Origin: Latrodectus hesperus
Lineage: Eukaryota; Arthropoda; Arachnida; Araneae; Theridiidae
Length of the DNA: 64,000 nucleotides
Direction: 5' to 3'
Assembly (NCBI GenBank): GCA_037975125.1
Contig: CM075853.1
Span: 34,915,113-34,979,112 of the forward strand
Shown in pieces: positions 34,752-47,278 of the stretch; the first letter of the stretch is position 1, and each line of letters begins with the position of its first letter. Position numbers and translations under genes: made by a program. A model generated the notes under the pieces. That model did no database searches, was not told the DNA's origin, and saw only the letters and a list, made by a program, of their open reading frames with translations.

Positions 34752-37700
34752 TCACTCAATTATCAAAACTTAATTATTAAAAAATCTGTAATTAAATAAA
34801 TAAAATAGAAAATTAAATCAGGCAAATTCTTTTTACGTAGATCATCAATCCACTTCCTAGCTATTATATTGAATCCTCATAACATAAAACCTTGATTGTC
34901 TCCAAACAAATAATAGGACAATAAATTGGGAAGAAATCCTTTCCCAGTTTAATAAATGTCCTTCATAATATTATCGATAATAAGAATATACAATAATGTC
35001 TTTTGGCAAAAGGATGGAATTTGTATTTTCTATTTTTACATTATGTTTATTTTGTTGAGATACAACTAAGTAAAACTTGTTTTAATTCTGTATTTTCTAA
35101 GATATGTAGATACTTTTATTTATGAAAAAAGCACACTTAATGAAATTTAAAATAAAGTGAGTAAATGAGTATTATACACTTTTTTCAGGCAAAACAATTA
35201 CATTTAATAAAAATAACAACTAAAAATGGAATTTTCATTATCATGAGTACAAAAAGAGATACTTATACCCTAAAAATTAAAATCTGGAATGACGCTGCAA
35301 GGTATACATCTCATGTTTTTAGTAATCTTTAAATTTATAATATATATATTATATATATAATTATATAATTCAAAAACTTATATAATTATACCTAAATATT
35401 TCTAGTATATTTAAAAATAAACTTTTTTGAAAATCTGGGACTAATTTTTAACATTTTAAAAATAATTATTTTTAGTAATTAATTTGAATTAATTTGTGTG
35501 ATAAAAATATATTTTTAACATTTTAAAACTATTTTATGACAGAAATGTAGATAGAATTTTAGGAGGGTGACTAGTTAATATCATTTAAGATTCATAAATA
35601 TTTGAGAGTGGTCTAATATGTCAAAGAATATTAAAATACTAATCAATATATACATAATATAATATGTAGATATCTATTAATTGTATTAGGGAAATTATTG
35701 GCCACTTGTATCTTGCAATTATTGATAACAAACATGAAGCATTTAATAAAATCTTTTAAAATTGAAATAAAATCAAAGTTAACATAAATGTAATTTTAAT
35801 TACAATTTTATATTTTTTAAAAAAAATTTAGATTTTATCATACCTTTGTTATTGTGCACAAAAATATTTGTTAATAATGTTCAAGTAATAGTAGTAATAT
35901 TTTATTGGTTAAACTGTAAATTATAAAATTAATCTAATTTTGAATTAATTTATGAGCTTTTTGAAACACCGGTTGATATTCATTTTCTATCCTTAAAGCT
36001 TGAAATAAAAGTAATAAGGTGTTTTTTTCAAATTCATCTTTTATATTTTTTATTATGATATGATTTTTCAAATTTTTAACACGTAAAAATTTATCAATTA
36101 CCCAATTTTTTTATTATATCAAACTATAGTTTGTCTAGTTAGAAGAAATTTTAATGCAATAATAACTAATTATTAATTATATATTAAATAAACTTGAATT
36201 AAATGTTGAAGGTACATTAAATATTTTAAAAAATTGTATAGCCAAGCTCCATATTATATTTGACAGAGTTATAATTTCGAGTAATATACTACCGTCTTGT
36301 GCAAATTTATACATTTCGCTTAGAATGCCACAGCTATTTTAACTATAAAATTTAAATAGTTTTTTTCTATCAAATATATGATAATTAATTCAAAAAATAT
36401 TTTTGTATCAAATTATTAACAATGAAATATTTTAAATTACATGTTTATACAGGCTAATCATTTTCAAATTATGATTAGGTTTTCTGTAAGATTTAAATAG
36501 TAATTCTAAAAATATCTATTAAAATATTTATTAACTTTTCGTCACCAATTACTATTTTAAAACAAATATATCTAGCAACAAATGAAATAAACTATTGTAA
36601 AATAAGAAAAACAACTTGAAAATGAAAAAATAATTATAGATACACAAAAGGTATTTCTATATTATCATCATGATCATTTAACATCTTTCTTTTCAACATT
36701 GATATATTTTGATTTAAAACACTTCATCATATTTAAAACACCATTATTGTTCAAGTCATTTTTTGCAAAACACTTCAAAGTTTCAGTTTGTTGCTAAACA
36801 TTTCATACTTTTGTTTTCAAATTTTTCTTCTGCATTTAAACATATATTTTGTTGATTTCATTATAAAAATAATACATTCTCTTAATTTATTAAAAAAGTT
36901 TTGTGGTTGTGCATAACATAATCAAATTTTTAAAACAAATTTTATTTACAAAAAAAAGTGTGTTTTAGTTATCAATCTTTCACCATAATAATAAGCGAAA
37001 ATAAAAATAATGTTTCTCGGTAAAGTAAAAATTCCTTATGCCAGTAGCCACAGGAATACACAATTTTTCCCTCTCGGTTTAAAAAAATGTTGACTAATTA
37101 TCGTATTAAACTTATTACTTGTTTAATAATAAGGATTGTATTAAATTCTCAATGCTTTCAATGGTACTAACCAAATAAATTTTAGATATATTGGGCGCTT
37201 CTGAAGGAACTTGTTCCACTTATATTTCAAGAACATTTTTATCCGAATATTTGTATAAGTATAATGTCAAATATACGTATTTTAATTATAGTTTTCAATG
37301 AATTAATTTCATTTATAACTTATAAATTTTTTTAACATTTACTTTATATCTCACAAAGGCTTTGAAATTAAAGTTAATAGTACAATAATCAATTTTATAA
37401 GCATTATATGTTAAATTTGGAAAAAAATTTATCACGCAAAATATCAAGACTTATAAATTTATTTCTCAAAATACGTTTCCTTGTCAAACTCAAAGTTGAA
37501 TAATAAGCACAATTTTGTAAAAATATATACTATTAAACTTTTATAAAAAGTATCATATAAATAGTGTCAAATTTTCAAAATTATTAAAAATTGATTTGGT
37601 TTCAACTTGGTTCTCATTTAATGAACTCTTAGGGATTGGTTATTTTTTCAGAATTAATAGTCCATAAAGCAAAAAATATTTTAATTTTTTGACTTATCTA

Positions 37701-38149
37701 AAAAATCCTACGAATTATATCTTACAAATAAAGAACTATTACAAAAACACACTCAGAACGCACAATTTAAAAGAAATAGGTGAGAAATAAAATTTGTACC
37801 GAGAAACCACATTTATATTTATTTGAAAGGTGGAAAACCGGACACAGTAATATTATTTTTTGCTTCTAAAATATATTTTAACACCACATATTTAAATTTT
37901 TCATTCATTATGTTCTCAGATATTTAATGATCCGATACTTTTTGCGTAGAACTCGCATTTTGGTCAATATATAAAAAATCTTGAAATTAAATTTCAGTCA
38001 GGAGAGGGTTTTTTTTAATGAAATTCAAATTCTCTTATCTCAAGTCATAAGATAGACATTCATAACTGCCTTTAGTTATGGTGGTTTCTTATAAAAGCCA
38101 ACACGTTCAAAATGAGGATTCAAAGTGCATTGCAGTTTATATGCCGTAA
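34752..38149. other. AT-rich non-coding DNA
   Basis: No gene or repeat family recognised. Short self-complementary AT runs occur near 35339-35370. Confidence 0.5.
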
Positions 38150-38900
38150 ATCAAGGCTGGCCAAACACCATGATAATTCGAGCTATTTTTTTAAAATTTG
38201 ATATTTTTCGTGAGCTGCAGTTAAATACGAATTTAAATGGTATGTTAAAAATGTATTACAATTTTTTAAAGAAATTATATTTATTGAAAACATGTGAATA
38301 AATGTACACAATTTGTGCATTGAATTTAAGTATTATAAATTAAACACATTTATTTTACTTCTCTTTATAATCTTTTAAAATTTGTGAATAATTGGTGACA
38401 GCACTTCTCAGTAATTCTTTGCAATGCTGGTTAGTTAATACTGATCGGTGTTTACATTCGCGAATATTATAGTGAAATAAAAAATGATTCACTTAAGTAC
38501 GTTGTTCCGAATATTGATATAATTCTACAAGCAAAACTTTCAATTCAGTATAGTTTGATTATGGTAGAAATTTCCAAAATTCAGAAATTGGTGTTGATTG
38601 ATATTTTAATTGTAGAACTTGATTTTCTTGTCCCTCTTCTTGTATGCTTGTTTGCGCAGTTTTCAAAGACTCATATCATTCTTAACTAGAACGGAATTTA
38701 AATTTATTACAACGTTGCAGTTAGTCTTTCATACTTGTTGTCAGTAATTAAAAATAAATTTTGAAACACACATGGAAAGATAATAATTTTTAAAAAATAT
38801 AATAACACAAAAAAGAGAAAACGAGAACATTTACCGACAGCCGTAAATAATTCTTCAAAGAACCACATTTGGCTCGCGAGCCGTAACTTTATGGTGCGTA
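38150..38900. mobile_element. Possible hAT-like non-autonomous transposon remnant
   Basis: One edge reads CAAGGCTGGCCAAACACCAT and then GAGCTATTTTTTT. The other edge, on the opposite strand, reads GCACCATAAAGTTACGG followed by the 12-bp palindrome GGCTCGCGAGCC (38871-38882) and AAATGTGGTTCTTTG. Such GGC(T/C)GGCCAAAC plus GGCTCGCGAGCC blocks occur in terminal repeats of hAT-type elements, and the interior around 38395-38470 is less AT-rich than the flanks. The match between the two edges is only partial, no 8-bp target duplication was found, and no transposase domain is visible. The call is tentative. Confidence 0.35.
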
Positions 38901-40303
38901 TGCGTATTTGTGAAATAATTTTAAAAAATTGCAAAATGTCCACTTAAAAAGATTAACTGAGTTAAAAAAAAACCTTTTTAATTCAATATATTTAAAAATT
39001 TCATTTCCAATACACAAATTTCAAAAGAACATTTTAATGATTAATCGCATTCAAACTGGAAGTAAATCCCTTTTGATAAATTTTGATTAAATTCCCTGGA
39101 GATATTTAAGGGGTTTTCAAATATTTATTTTATTTTTATGTTAAGTTTTTATTTAAGGAAAAGCCTTTTCTTAATTCAACATTTTAATTAATCTTTTTTA
39201 TTAAAAGGATTAATGATAAATATTTAAATATTGCTGTTGAAAATATTGTCGAAAAGCAATTCGTACGTTTTTTGCCAATTTCATGAAAATTTAAGTGAAT
39301 ATTTACATTTTCCAATTTTATTTTCTAAAGTCTTAAATTTCACAAAAGTAAATTATTTATAATATCATGTTTGAAATTATCTTAACAAAAAATAATTTTC
39401 AAATAAATGTTATAACCACTTCTTAAGCAAGCAGCGTTTCATATTTATTCAAATATTTTGCAAAAATCTGGAATAATTCATTAAGTATTATTTACAAGTA
39501 AAAAAAGTTTTTTATTACAATAATTAAACTATAATAAACATACTTTTGTTGTAGTGATTTTATTCATTAATTATAATAAAAAGAGTGATAGTAAAAATCT
39601 AAATAATTAGAAAAGATAGTTATCTATTTAAGGGCAATTTAGAATAAATAAATATGCTTGGTAGATGTCATGATAATTTATTTACATCATCTTATTATCA
39701 AGAAAATTTATTTACATACATGAAAATTCACAAACTTCCAAAAATGTTTCAAAGAAAACTCTATTTTTGAAAGTTATTTATAGTCTGCTACATATTTATA
39801 TTGACAAAGCATTTAATATTCATTAAAATTTAATGCAAGTTTTATTGAATATTTATTAAATGTTTTTGGATAAAATTAGTGCTAATTCTCAGTTGTAAAA
39901 ATTTATTATTATAAACAAATGTACCAAAGTAATTTATTTGATCGCATTAATGATTATTAGTTTCCTAAAATAATATTCATAAATGGTACTAGTAAGCTAT
40001 ATTTACCTATCCCTAACTTGATCATCAACTTATATATCATTTTATACTATTTAAGGTATTCTAATGAGGATACCATACTTTTGCATGATGAGTTTGGTTT
40101 TCTTTACTAATTAGCATGCATGTTTAAAGCACAATAGAAGAATATTATATTAATTATTATTCTAAAATATGCTTTTGAAGTCATTTTGATTCCTAATTTT
40201 CATTTTAAATATGTAACTTTAACTTAAATTAACTATACTTTACTTATAATTTCAAGTTGATTTTTCTTTATTGCATTAAAATATTTTTCTTTTAATTATA
40301 ATA
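38901..40303. other. AT-rich non-coding DNA
   Basis: Nothing supported up to the TA target of the mariner-like element. Confidence 0.5.
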
Positions 40304-40461
40304 CAGGGTGGTTAAAATTAAACGCACAGTACTCAGAGGCTCATAGCTCCGGTTCTACTGAACGGATCCGAATGAAATTTAAAATATACGTTATATAGAA
40401 CATGCGCTCGAGGTTTTTGCAATAAGAAAAGGTTAAAATTCTCGCCAATAGATGGCGCTGT
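40304..40461 (+). repeat. Left terminal inverted repeat (about 158 bp)
   Basis: Pairs with 41713-41872 with few substitutions. Ends inward at AGATGGCGCTGT (40450-40461), a 12-mer also found at the same relative place in the element at 51.1 kb. Confidence 0.93.
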
Positions 40462-40553
40462 ACTGCGAAAACCATATGCAAATGAATAGCGACTGTATTC
40501 TGTATATGAAAGAGAGATGCATAGTTGAAAGGAACCATTCGTCCGCAGTGAAC

Positions 40554-41654
40554 ATGCCGCTGAACAAGAAGGAACGCGCACACTGATCGCAAAACTGTTT
40601 TATCAGAATGAGAGCAATGCTTCAGCAGCTCTCCATGCTTATCGGCGGATGAAAAACTTAAGAAGAGGCCCCATGTCCAGCAGTGCCGTTGAAACGCATG
40701 ATTCGGAAATTTGAAGAAACCGGTTCGCTAGTTATTGCTCCAGGAAGAGGACGACGTGCAACACGGCCGGCAACTGCAGATGAAGCTGCAATTGCAACAG
40801 CTGCTGCAGCTGCAAGTTCTTCCAGTGTGTCTGTAAGTGACCGCTCAATAGCACGAACACTGAATATTCCATGGGCAACTTTGCGTATGATTTTACGCAA
40901 AATTTTGAAGCTCTACCCGTACAAGATGCATTTCGTGCAACAGTTAAAACCCCACGACCAATCTGTACGTCTGGATTTTGCCTTGTCTTTTCTGGCGAGG
41001 ATGCAAGTGGATGACAACTGGCCGTCCCATATCTTATGGACAGACGAGGCTCATTTTCATTTAGATGGTGCTGTGAACACGAAGAACTGCTGCATATGGG
41101 GTTCCGCCAATCATCATGCCATGCAACAATAGCCGCTACATTCCCCATACGTCACCGCATGGTGTGGCTTCAAGGCGAACTTCATTTTGGGCCCGTGCTT
41201 CTTCGAGGAAGTTAAAGGGAACGGGTTTATTCGATGTACCGTCACCAGTGACCGCTACGCTAGACTCATGGAAAAACATGTTGTCCCGGCGTTAAGGCAA
41301 CGAGGCTGTTTGGCCACCACAGTCTTCATGCAAGATGGAGCAATTGCTCATACGGCGCGTCGTGCGAAGACTGTGATTCAAGCTCACTTCCCTGATGAAC
41401 GTGTCATCTCGCGGACTTTCCCCATTGCCTGGCCAGCAAGGTCACCAGATCTAAGCCCTTGCGACTTCTGGCTGTGGAGTTTTCTCAACGATCGCGTCTA
41501 TCAAGGAAGTGTAACTAATGAAGCAGAGTTGAAAGCGTCTATCGTCTAACTAATTCACCCCGATATGTTGCGTGCGGTCATTGAACACGCGATCGTACAC
41601 TTTCAGCATATTGTTGACCGACAAGGTATGCACGTAAAGCATACGGGTGTGTAA
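40554..41654 (+). pseudogene. Mariner-like transposase, inactivated
   Basis: The reading begins at an ATG (MPLNKKERA) at 40554 and, after frameshifts near 40585 and 40683, continues in one frame from 40683 to TAA at 41652-41654. An N-terminal helix-turn-helix part (MIRKFEETGSL) precedes the catalytic core. Catalytic acidic residues are visible in LWTDEAHFHLDGAVN, in FMQDGAIAH, and in RSPDLSPCDFWLW. I count 42 residues between the second and third Asp, wider than the 34 of classical mariners. Two in-frame stops interrupt the main frame: TAG at 41130-41132, probably from a CAG codon, and TAA at 41547-41549. The tail HFQHIVDRQG resembles the end of the family. Decay is mild: two stops and about two indels in 1.1 kb. 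Confidence 0.9.
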
Positions 41655-41656
41655 TT

Positions 41657-41664
41657 CAATAAAC
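41657..41664 (+). promoter_or_regulatory. Polyadenylation-signal-like AATAAA
   Basis: TTCAATAAAC directly follows the transposase stop codon and precedes the right inverted repeat, as expected for the 3' end of the transposase transcript. Confidence 0.5.
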
Positions 41665-41712
41665 CTTCCTTTATTCTTTGTATTTTGAGTGTTATCTTTC
41701 TTCTTACGTCAT

Positions 41713-41872
41713 TACAGCGCCATCTATTGGCGAAAATTTTAACCATTTTTTTATTGCAAAAACCTCGAGCGCATTTTCTACATAACGTATATTTTAAATT
41801 TTATTCGGATCCGCTCTGTAGAACTGGAGATATGAGCCTCTAAGTACTGTGCGTTTAATTTTAACCACCCTG
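41713..41872 (-). repeat. Right terminal inverted repeat (about 160 bp)
   Basis: Inverted partner of 40304-40461, running from TACAGCGCCATCTATTGGCG to CCACCCTG. Confidence 0.93.
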
Positions 41873-41874
41873 TA

Positions 41875-42213
41875 TAATAATGCAGTAATTACAGCCGATA
41901 GTTTAGTATTTAATTCACTTTTTATTTATATATTTGAAAAATTAATAATATACCCATCAGAATAACCAATGCTTGTAATTTTATGCATTTAGAAATCACC
42001 TCTAAAATAAATTACATTACATGAGTTCTAATAATATTTATATGATAAATTATCTCTCTAAAGAGAGACTGGTATAGAATCTCAGCTAAATAGTATAATT
42101 TAAAAATAAGACAGTTTACAGTGTCAATAATTTAATTTGCAAGAATTAACATTGATTTTATATTACTGTTGCAAAAAAGAATAATGTGTAAATTTTGAAA
42201 ATTGATTTCAGTT
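41875..42213. other. AT-rich spacer
   Basis: No feature recognised between the mariner-like element and the SINE. Confidence 0.5.
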
Positions 42214-42223
42214 GTCTGATCTT

Positions 42224-42509
42224 TATTCATTCAGTCATTGTCGTGTGCCATATTGCTGGCAACAAGGGGTGTGCTGCTCCACTTTTTCAACTGAACCATA
42301 TTTTCGTGTGGAATCCGACTTCGTCAGTACACACATGCCATAAAGATCCGATTATAGGGTAGGCAACCATTAACACCTCATTCATACAAGGAAAGGACAA
42401 AGACAGGATAGATATAGAGAGAAAGAACATCCATGCACGAAGCGGGATTCGTACCCAGGACCTCCTTATCCGTAGTCAGTCACGCTGACCACTAGACAAG
42501 TTGGTCGGC
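42224..42509 (-). mobile_element. tRNA-derived SINE, minus strand
   Basis: On the minus strand the element opens with GCCGACCAACTTGTCTAGTG then GTCAGCG (A-box region) and has the B-box GGTACGAATCC. The body carries CATGGATGTTCTTTCTCTCT, CCTACCCTATAA and TATGGCATG in the same order as the plus-strand copy at 4.5 kb, so both are one family. A 10-bp direct repeat GTCTGATCTT at 42214-42223 and 42510-42519 brackets it and is the likely target-site duplication, which fixes the ends. The tail carries AGCAGCACACCCCTTGTTGC, comparable to the AGCACCCAGTGCCG tail of the 4.5-kb copy. Confidence 0.8.
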
Positions 42510-42519
42510 GTCTGATCTT

Positions 42520-44559
42520 AATGATAAATAAATATGAAAAATGTTATAAGGAATCCAGAGGAATATGTTGTCTGTATAACATATCAGTACTTATTTAAAT
42601 TGGAATATAGTATTCATAAAATTATTTTTTAATTGATGAATTTAAAAATTACTATAAAATTATTACTTAATTGAAAATTACTACCTATGTGAATAGTTAA
42701 AAAACAATCTTGTCACAAAAAGCAATTTGATATTAATTAACAAATATAGTAAAACCTATATTGATGAAGAATTCTAATACATTTCCTCGGCATTCACAAG
42801 CATAAGGTTTATGTTTTACTTGAATGGTGATTGTAATATCAAAATAATGTCGATAACATCAGACGTTTTAAAAAAAATTCTAACATTTTGTCTATGTCAC
42901 AGTCATTTTTCTTTATTTTATAATAAAAAAAGAGTAAAGCGGTAATAAATGTATCCCTATTTTGGGAATTTGTACCAATAAGGACGTAAATTTGAATATT
43001 TGCATTCTCTTTATTCGTCCTATTTTAATACTTTTTTCGCAAACATTATACATTTGAAACCTTAAAATGACATAAAATAACATGTATTGGTATGAAAATT
43101 TATGTCCTAAAAAATTCTTTTTTCTAGATTGTATTGTCTTTTGTTTATTTCACCAAAAAACGATGCTATGTTTTGTTCCTGATATGTAGGGTTTTTTTTT
43201 TCTTATATATAGATAAAGCAAAATTTTATTTCCAAAATATGATAAAACTCATCTCATACGTTTTTTTAAAATTTTATAAATTACCAAAGATGACAGTCGA
43301 AAAGCAGAAATTTAATGAAATAAATTGATATGGCAGTTTAACTTCTTTGTCCAATAATGATATTCCTTTATGATTGCATAAAGTATCATGTAATAAAAAA
43401 ATAACAATATATTGTTTGTTACAAAAATAAAAGTAATAAATACTAAGATAGAAAAATGATCAGAAACATCAGTAGTTAATTTTTTTTTATTTTTCTGTTC
43501 AAAATAATGATAATTTTTTTTTATATCCATAAAATTAGTTTCAAATGGTTGCCTTAATAACGATGCATCTCAAATTCTAAATTTTGGATTCAGACACCTA
43601 TCTAAATCTTATAGAACACCCAATATATATTATTATATCTGAAATAATAATGTTAAATAAGCATTTGCTTGACTAATAATAAATATTTACTTGATAAAGA
43701 AAATTGATAAAGTTAAATGAATGTTAAATTATATACTTCATAAAAACGTATGAAATGCTTTAAAGTGCCGACACCTGTACCACACACAAAAAATACTTCA
43801 TTACAAAAATACTTTAAACCTTTTGCTTACTTCCATTATAATTTAACAGAAATATTAAAAATTAATTTAAAAATTTTCAATTTTATGGTCATTATATTTA
43901 AATTTAAATTTTATTTTTGTATGATTTTTATAGAAAATCTTGCTTTTTTGTAGTTAATATTCACTTATTTTAAATTCTGTAAACATAAATACAATATTAC
44001 ATTGGGTTGAATTTACATAAATCTGATACTTTTTTTTTAAACTAAAATCATTTCTTCTCATTTTTAACAGCATTAAATTTTAGAACTCATAGCTTCATAA
44101 TAAAATAGTGTCGAACCTCTCGTTTCAAATTTTTATTTGATATACAGAACATTATTTTTTTATTAAATCCTTTTAAGTTTGTTTAATTCATTAAAATACC
44201 AAGAATGTCAAAGTGCATGAAAATGTAAAAAAATGTCTATACATAATTTCCAGTTCATCCATATATTTATGATTATTTGCAAATAATCAATAATAGATAC
44301 TTTTAAAAATTAAATATCTTATCCTTTTTCTTATGAAAAATATCTCAAATTTTAATTGACCATTACTTATTCCTCCCGTTAAATTGCAGTTTAAAATAGC
44401 ATTTGTATGAAAAGTGAGAGAATTTACTTTTATGAACTAAATTTTTATAGTAATCACTTTAATTTTTTCAGGCATTAACTCACAAATTTTACTTCATAAG
44501 TAAGTAACTAACAAAATTAAGTAAAGAAATTGCGTGTATGTAATTAAAATTAATACATT
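42520..44559. other. AT-rich non-coding DNA
   Basis: No supported feature. Small frames at 43134-43328, 43312-43530 and 43750-43953 have only the Phe/Ile/Lys-rich composition of AT-rich sequence. Confidence 0.5.
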
Positions 44560-45330
44560 AATATTCCTAAACAATTGGAAAGCACATGCAAACTACTACA
44601 TGTATGAAAAGAAAGCGATCTTCCTCTAACTCTTCAGTATCCGGGTAATGAGGGTAGTCGGAATGAATGTTTATTACTCTGGTAATGAGAATGCACGGAA
44701 AGGTGTAAAGAGAAAAGAAGATACATTGATGAACCTTCCCTTCACCCTTTCTTTTTCTCACACTTTAACTGCGACCGTGGCGTGCTGAGATAATGGATAC
44801 GACCTCTCACCGAATATCGACAATGCGGTATTTTTCCTGTCTCGTTGACATGCTTCCGGAATTGATCAAGGAGTTGTGAGGAAAGGCGGCGGGATATGCA
44901 GGGGACGTCAGCAGGATACCATTTGCAGGATCGATCTCTCCCCCTCATCACTGTAGGCGATGAAACTTCTTTTCCCTACACCAAGGGGCAGGGGTGGTCA
45001 GATATTCTTATTCTGTCCGTGTAGCGGGTCAATGCCCACCAACAGCAGTCTTAATTATGTTTCGGGATCTCCCCAAGGTGGGGGAGGGGAGAAGAATGTA
45101 TTTGTTTTGTTTTTTGAGGTTCAGCTTTTGTTTTCTAATTTCGGCACGTCTTTCTATCATTTATAACGGATATCAACACGCCATATTTCTAGGAAACATG
45201 TCATTTTTTTCTGGCTCTTTTAGGCCGGAGATGAATTACTTGTTATCACACAGCCTCATGAATTCGTGTGCTCTTTCTTCATCATGTAGAGTGCTGAGTA
45301 TGCAGATGTAATCAGCTGCCGTCTTAACGT
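44560..45330. other. Unexplained GC-richer block, about 770 bp
   Basis: Base composition rises sharply, with runs such as GGTGGGGGAGGGGAG and GGGGACGTCAGCAGG, then returns to AT-rich sequence. Several overlapping frames of 60-105 codons exist on both strands (for example 44742-44951 minus and 44994-45311 plus) but none has a recognisable domain, and no terminal repeats were found at the edges. Candidates are a conserved regulatory element, an exon of a non-coding RNA or an old repeat. I cannot assign it. Confidence 0.35.
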
Positions 45331-45874
45331 GTTTTATAAAATTCATGAGTTTCTATATTTAGTCAATCATGCAAATTTCAAGTCATAAAATTGCTGTATA
45401 TAAAACATTAATCAGAGAAAACGAATAGAAATTAATAAATTCACAGTTTTTGTTCTAAAAATATTTCCTAGTTTGTGAACTTAGCTTTGTACGTAATTAA
45501 AAATTGGTTTTGTTCGCAAAATCAAAATATACTTTAAGTTTTTTTTTTTAATCACTCTAAGTCTCATTCTATTTTAATTTTTACTAAACAGGATTTTTTT
45601 TTAAAATTTAGTATATAACTTCCTTGCTGAAATTAAATAATTTTAATAAGAAAAATAATACTCTTATCTAACAATGCGTTATCATTTCTGCAAATATAAT
45701 ATGACCATCGATTATGAAGACCATCAATTGACACGACCATTCTCATGTGAAATATACTTTATAATGACACAATTTTAAAGATAATGATTTTACAATATTT
45801 ATCTGAGACTATTCTTTATCAACCATCACGAAACTTTTAATTGAAATACCATTTTAATCATTTAAAGTAAAGCG

Positions 45875-45878
<4 letters not shown>
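45331..45878. other. AT-rich non-coding DNA
   Basis: Nothing recognised. Confidence 0.5.

Positions 45879-45952
<74 letters not shown>
45879..45952. repeat. (AT)n microsatellite, about 74 bp
   Basis: Pure AT array. Confidence 0.96.
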
Positions 45953-45956
<4 letters not shown>

Positions 45957-46419
45957 AAGTAAGAAAAATCTTAATATTTTTTAATTAGAAAACATTAATA
46001 TTCAAAACAAACAGTTCCATAACCAATTACAAGTTTTTATTCAATATCAATATATTTTTAATGGTCGCTTTTGGTTAAATAAAAAATATTTTGAAAGGAA
46101 GTTATAAATTGTTGATCAAATAAAAAAATAAATAAGATGTTTTAAAACAGATTCAGAGCCATAGATTTAACTAAGGTTTCTTAATATATTTGCACATAAG
46201 GTATTTATTTAAGTTCTTTAGTTTTATTTCTCTATGCAGATTATCTCTAAATCCATGATTATATTGCATATATTAATACAAAATGTCCCTTTTTGAACCT
46301 TGCGCGATAAAACGCAACCAACACACTATATCGCATATGATTTAGAAGTTTTCAATTTTAAAACTTAAGCTCTGGAGATTGAATAGCATTTATTTTTTTA
46401 TATTTTTAAAGCATGCTAA

Positions 46420-46421
<2 letters not shown>

Positions 46422-46485
<64 letters not shown>
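46422..46485. repeat. (AT)n microsatellite, about 64 bp
   Basis: Pure AT array, about 470 bp from the previous one. A small (GA)n run lies nearby at 46746-46759. Confidence 0.96.
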
Positions 46486-46487
<2 letters not shown>

Positions 46488-47278
46488 AAATTTCTTTCTA
46501 TGTTAAATTCACTGAATATTATTTTTTGTAGCATTCTTGTTAATTGACATGGTTCTGTTTAAAAATTTAGATATAGTAGAATAAGTTTTGTTCTCAAAAT
46601 TTGCATGAAAAATGCAATGGAATATAAATGGATTAAATTATTGATATCTCATCACACTTTCTTTCTATGTATTTTTTTATTAATAATAACAAAAAATATA
46701 TGCTTTCATAATGTTTCATATATTCATATAATTCAATATAATTAAAAAGAGAGAGAGAATGGTAAATAAAGCAAATGCGTATTTCTCTAAAAATATAAAT
46801 GTTTTTATTTACCCCACTTGAAAATGTATATATTTGTATCAAACTCCATTTCCAGTCTAAAAAATTACACAAGAGTTATTAAAATGATTATTTTTGAATG
46901 TATTCTACCCATTAAAAGTATAGAAAGCCATTTTAAAAAATTTGAACGAATAAAAACTCATAAACATGAGAACTCCATTACATTCTCTTCTTTTTAAGGA
47001 AGACACTCTATTTCAATTGAAAATTTCTTTCTCTGCATTCTGAAATTAATGAGTTTGCTCTCTTTCTCAGAATGAAAATAGAAACGGAGATTTTAGTTTT
47101 CTTGTGAGACTTATAAATATTAGTTAAACTGTGAAATTGTTATTTTTCTGGTTCATGTTCTTACATTATTTTTGTTGCCAGGTATTTCTATTTAACACAG
47201 AAAAATACTTAAAAGAAAGGATTTGATTTCAAATTTGAAAACTGTTTTCACATTTTAAATTATAAATGCATGTTTATA
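46486..47278. other. AT-rich non-coding DNA
   Basis: Nothing recognised up to the left end of the Tigger-like element. Confidence 0.45.

Larger units (their letters stand above)
40304..41872 (+). mobile_element. Near-complete mariner-like element with long TIRs
   Basis: The 1,569-bp element starts CAGGGTGGTTAAAATTAA and ends with the inverted counterpart TTAATTTTAACCACCCTG. TA dinucleotides flank both ends (40302-40303 and 41873-41874), the expected target duplication of the IS630/Tc1/mariner superfamily. The terminal inverted repeats are about 158 bp and nearly identical, far longer than the roughly 30 bp of classical mariners. Inside is one plus-strand transposase gene followed by a polyadenylation-like AATAAA. 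The element has every expected part, but its gene is broken, so it could move only if a functional transposase is made elsewhere. Confidence 0.95.

Noticed and set aside
40341..41148. Minus-strand frames across the mariner-like element
   Set aside because: Shadows of the TIR and the plus-strand transposase.
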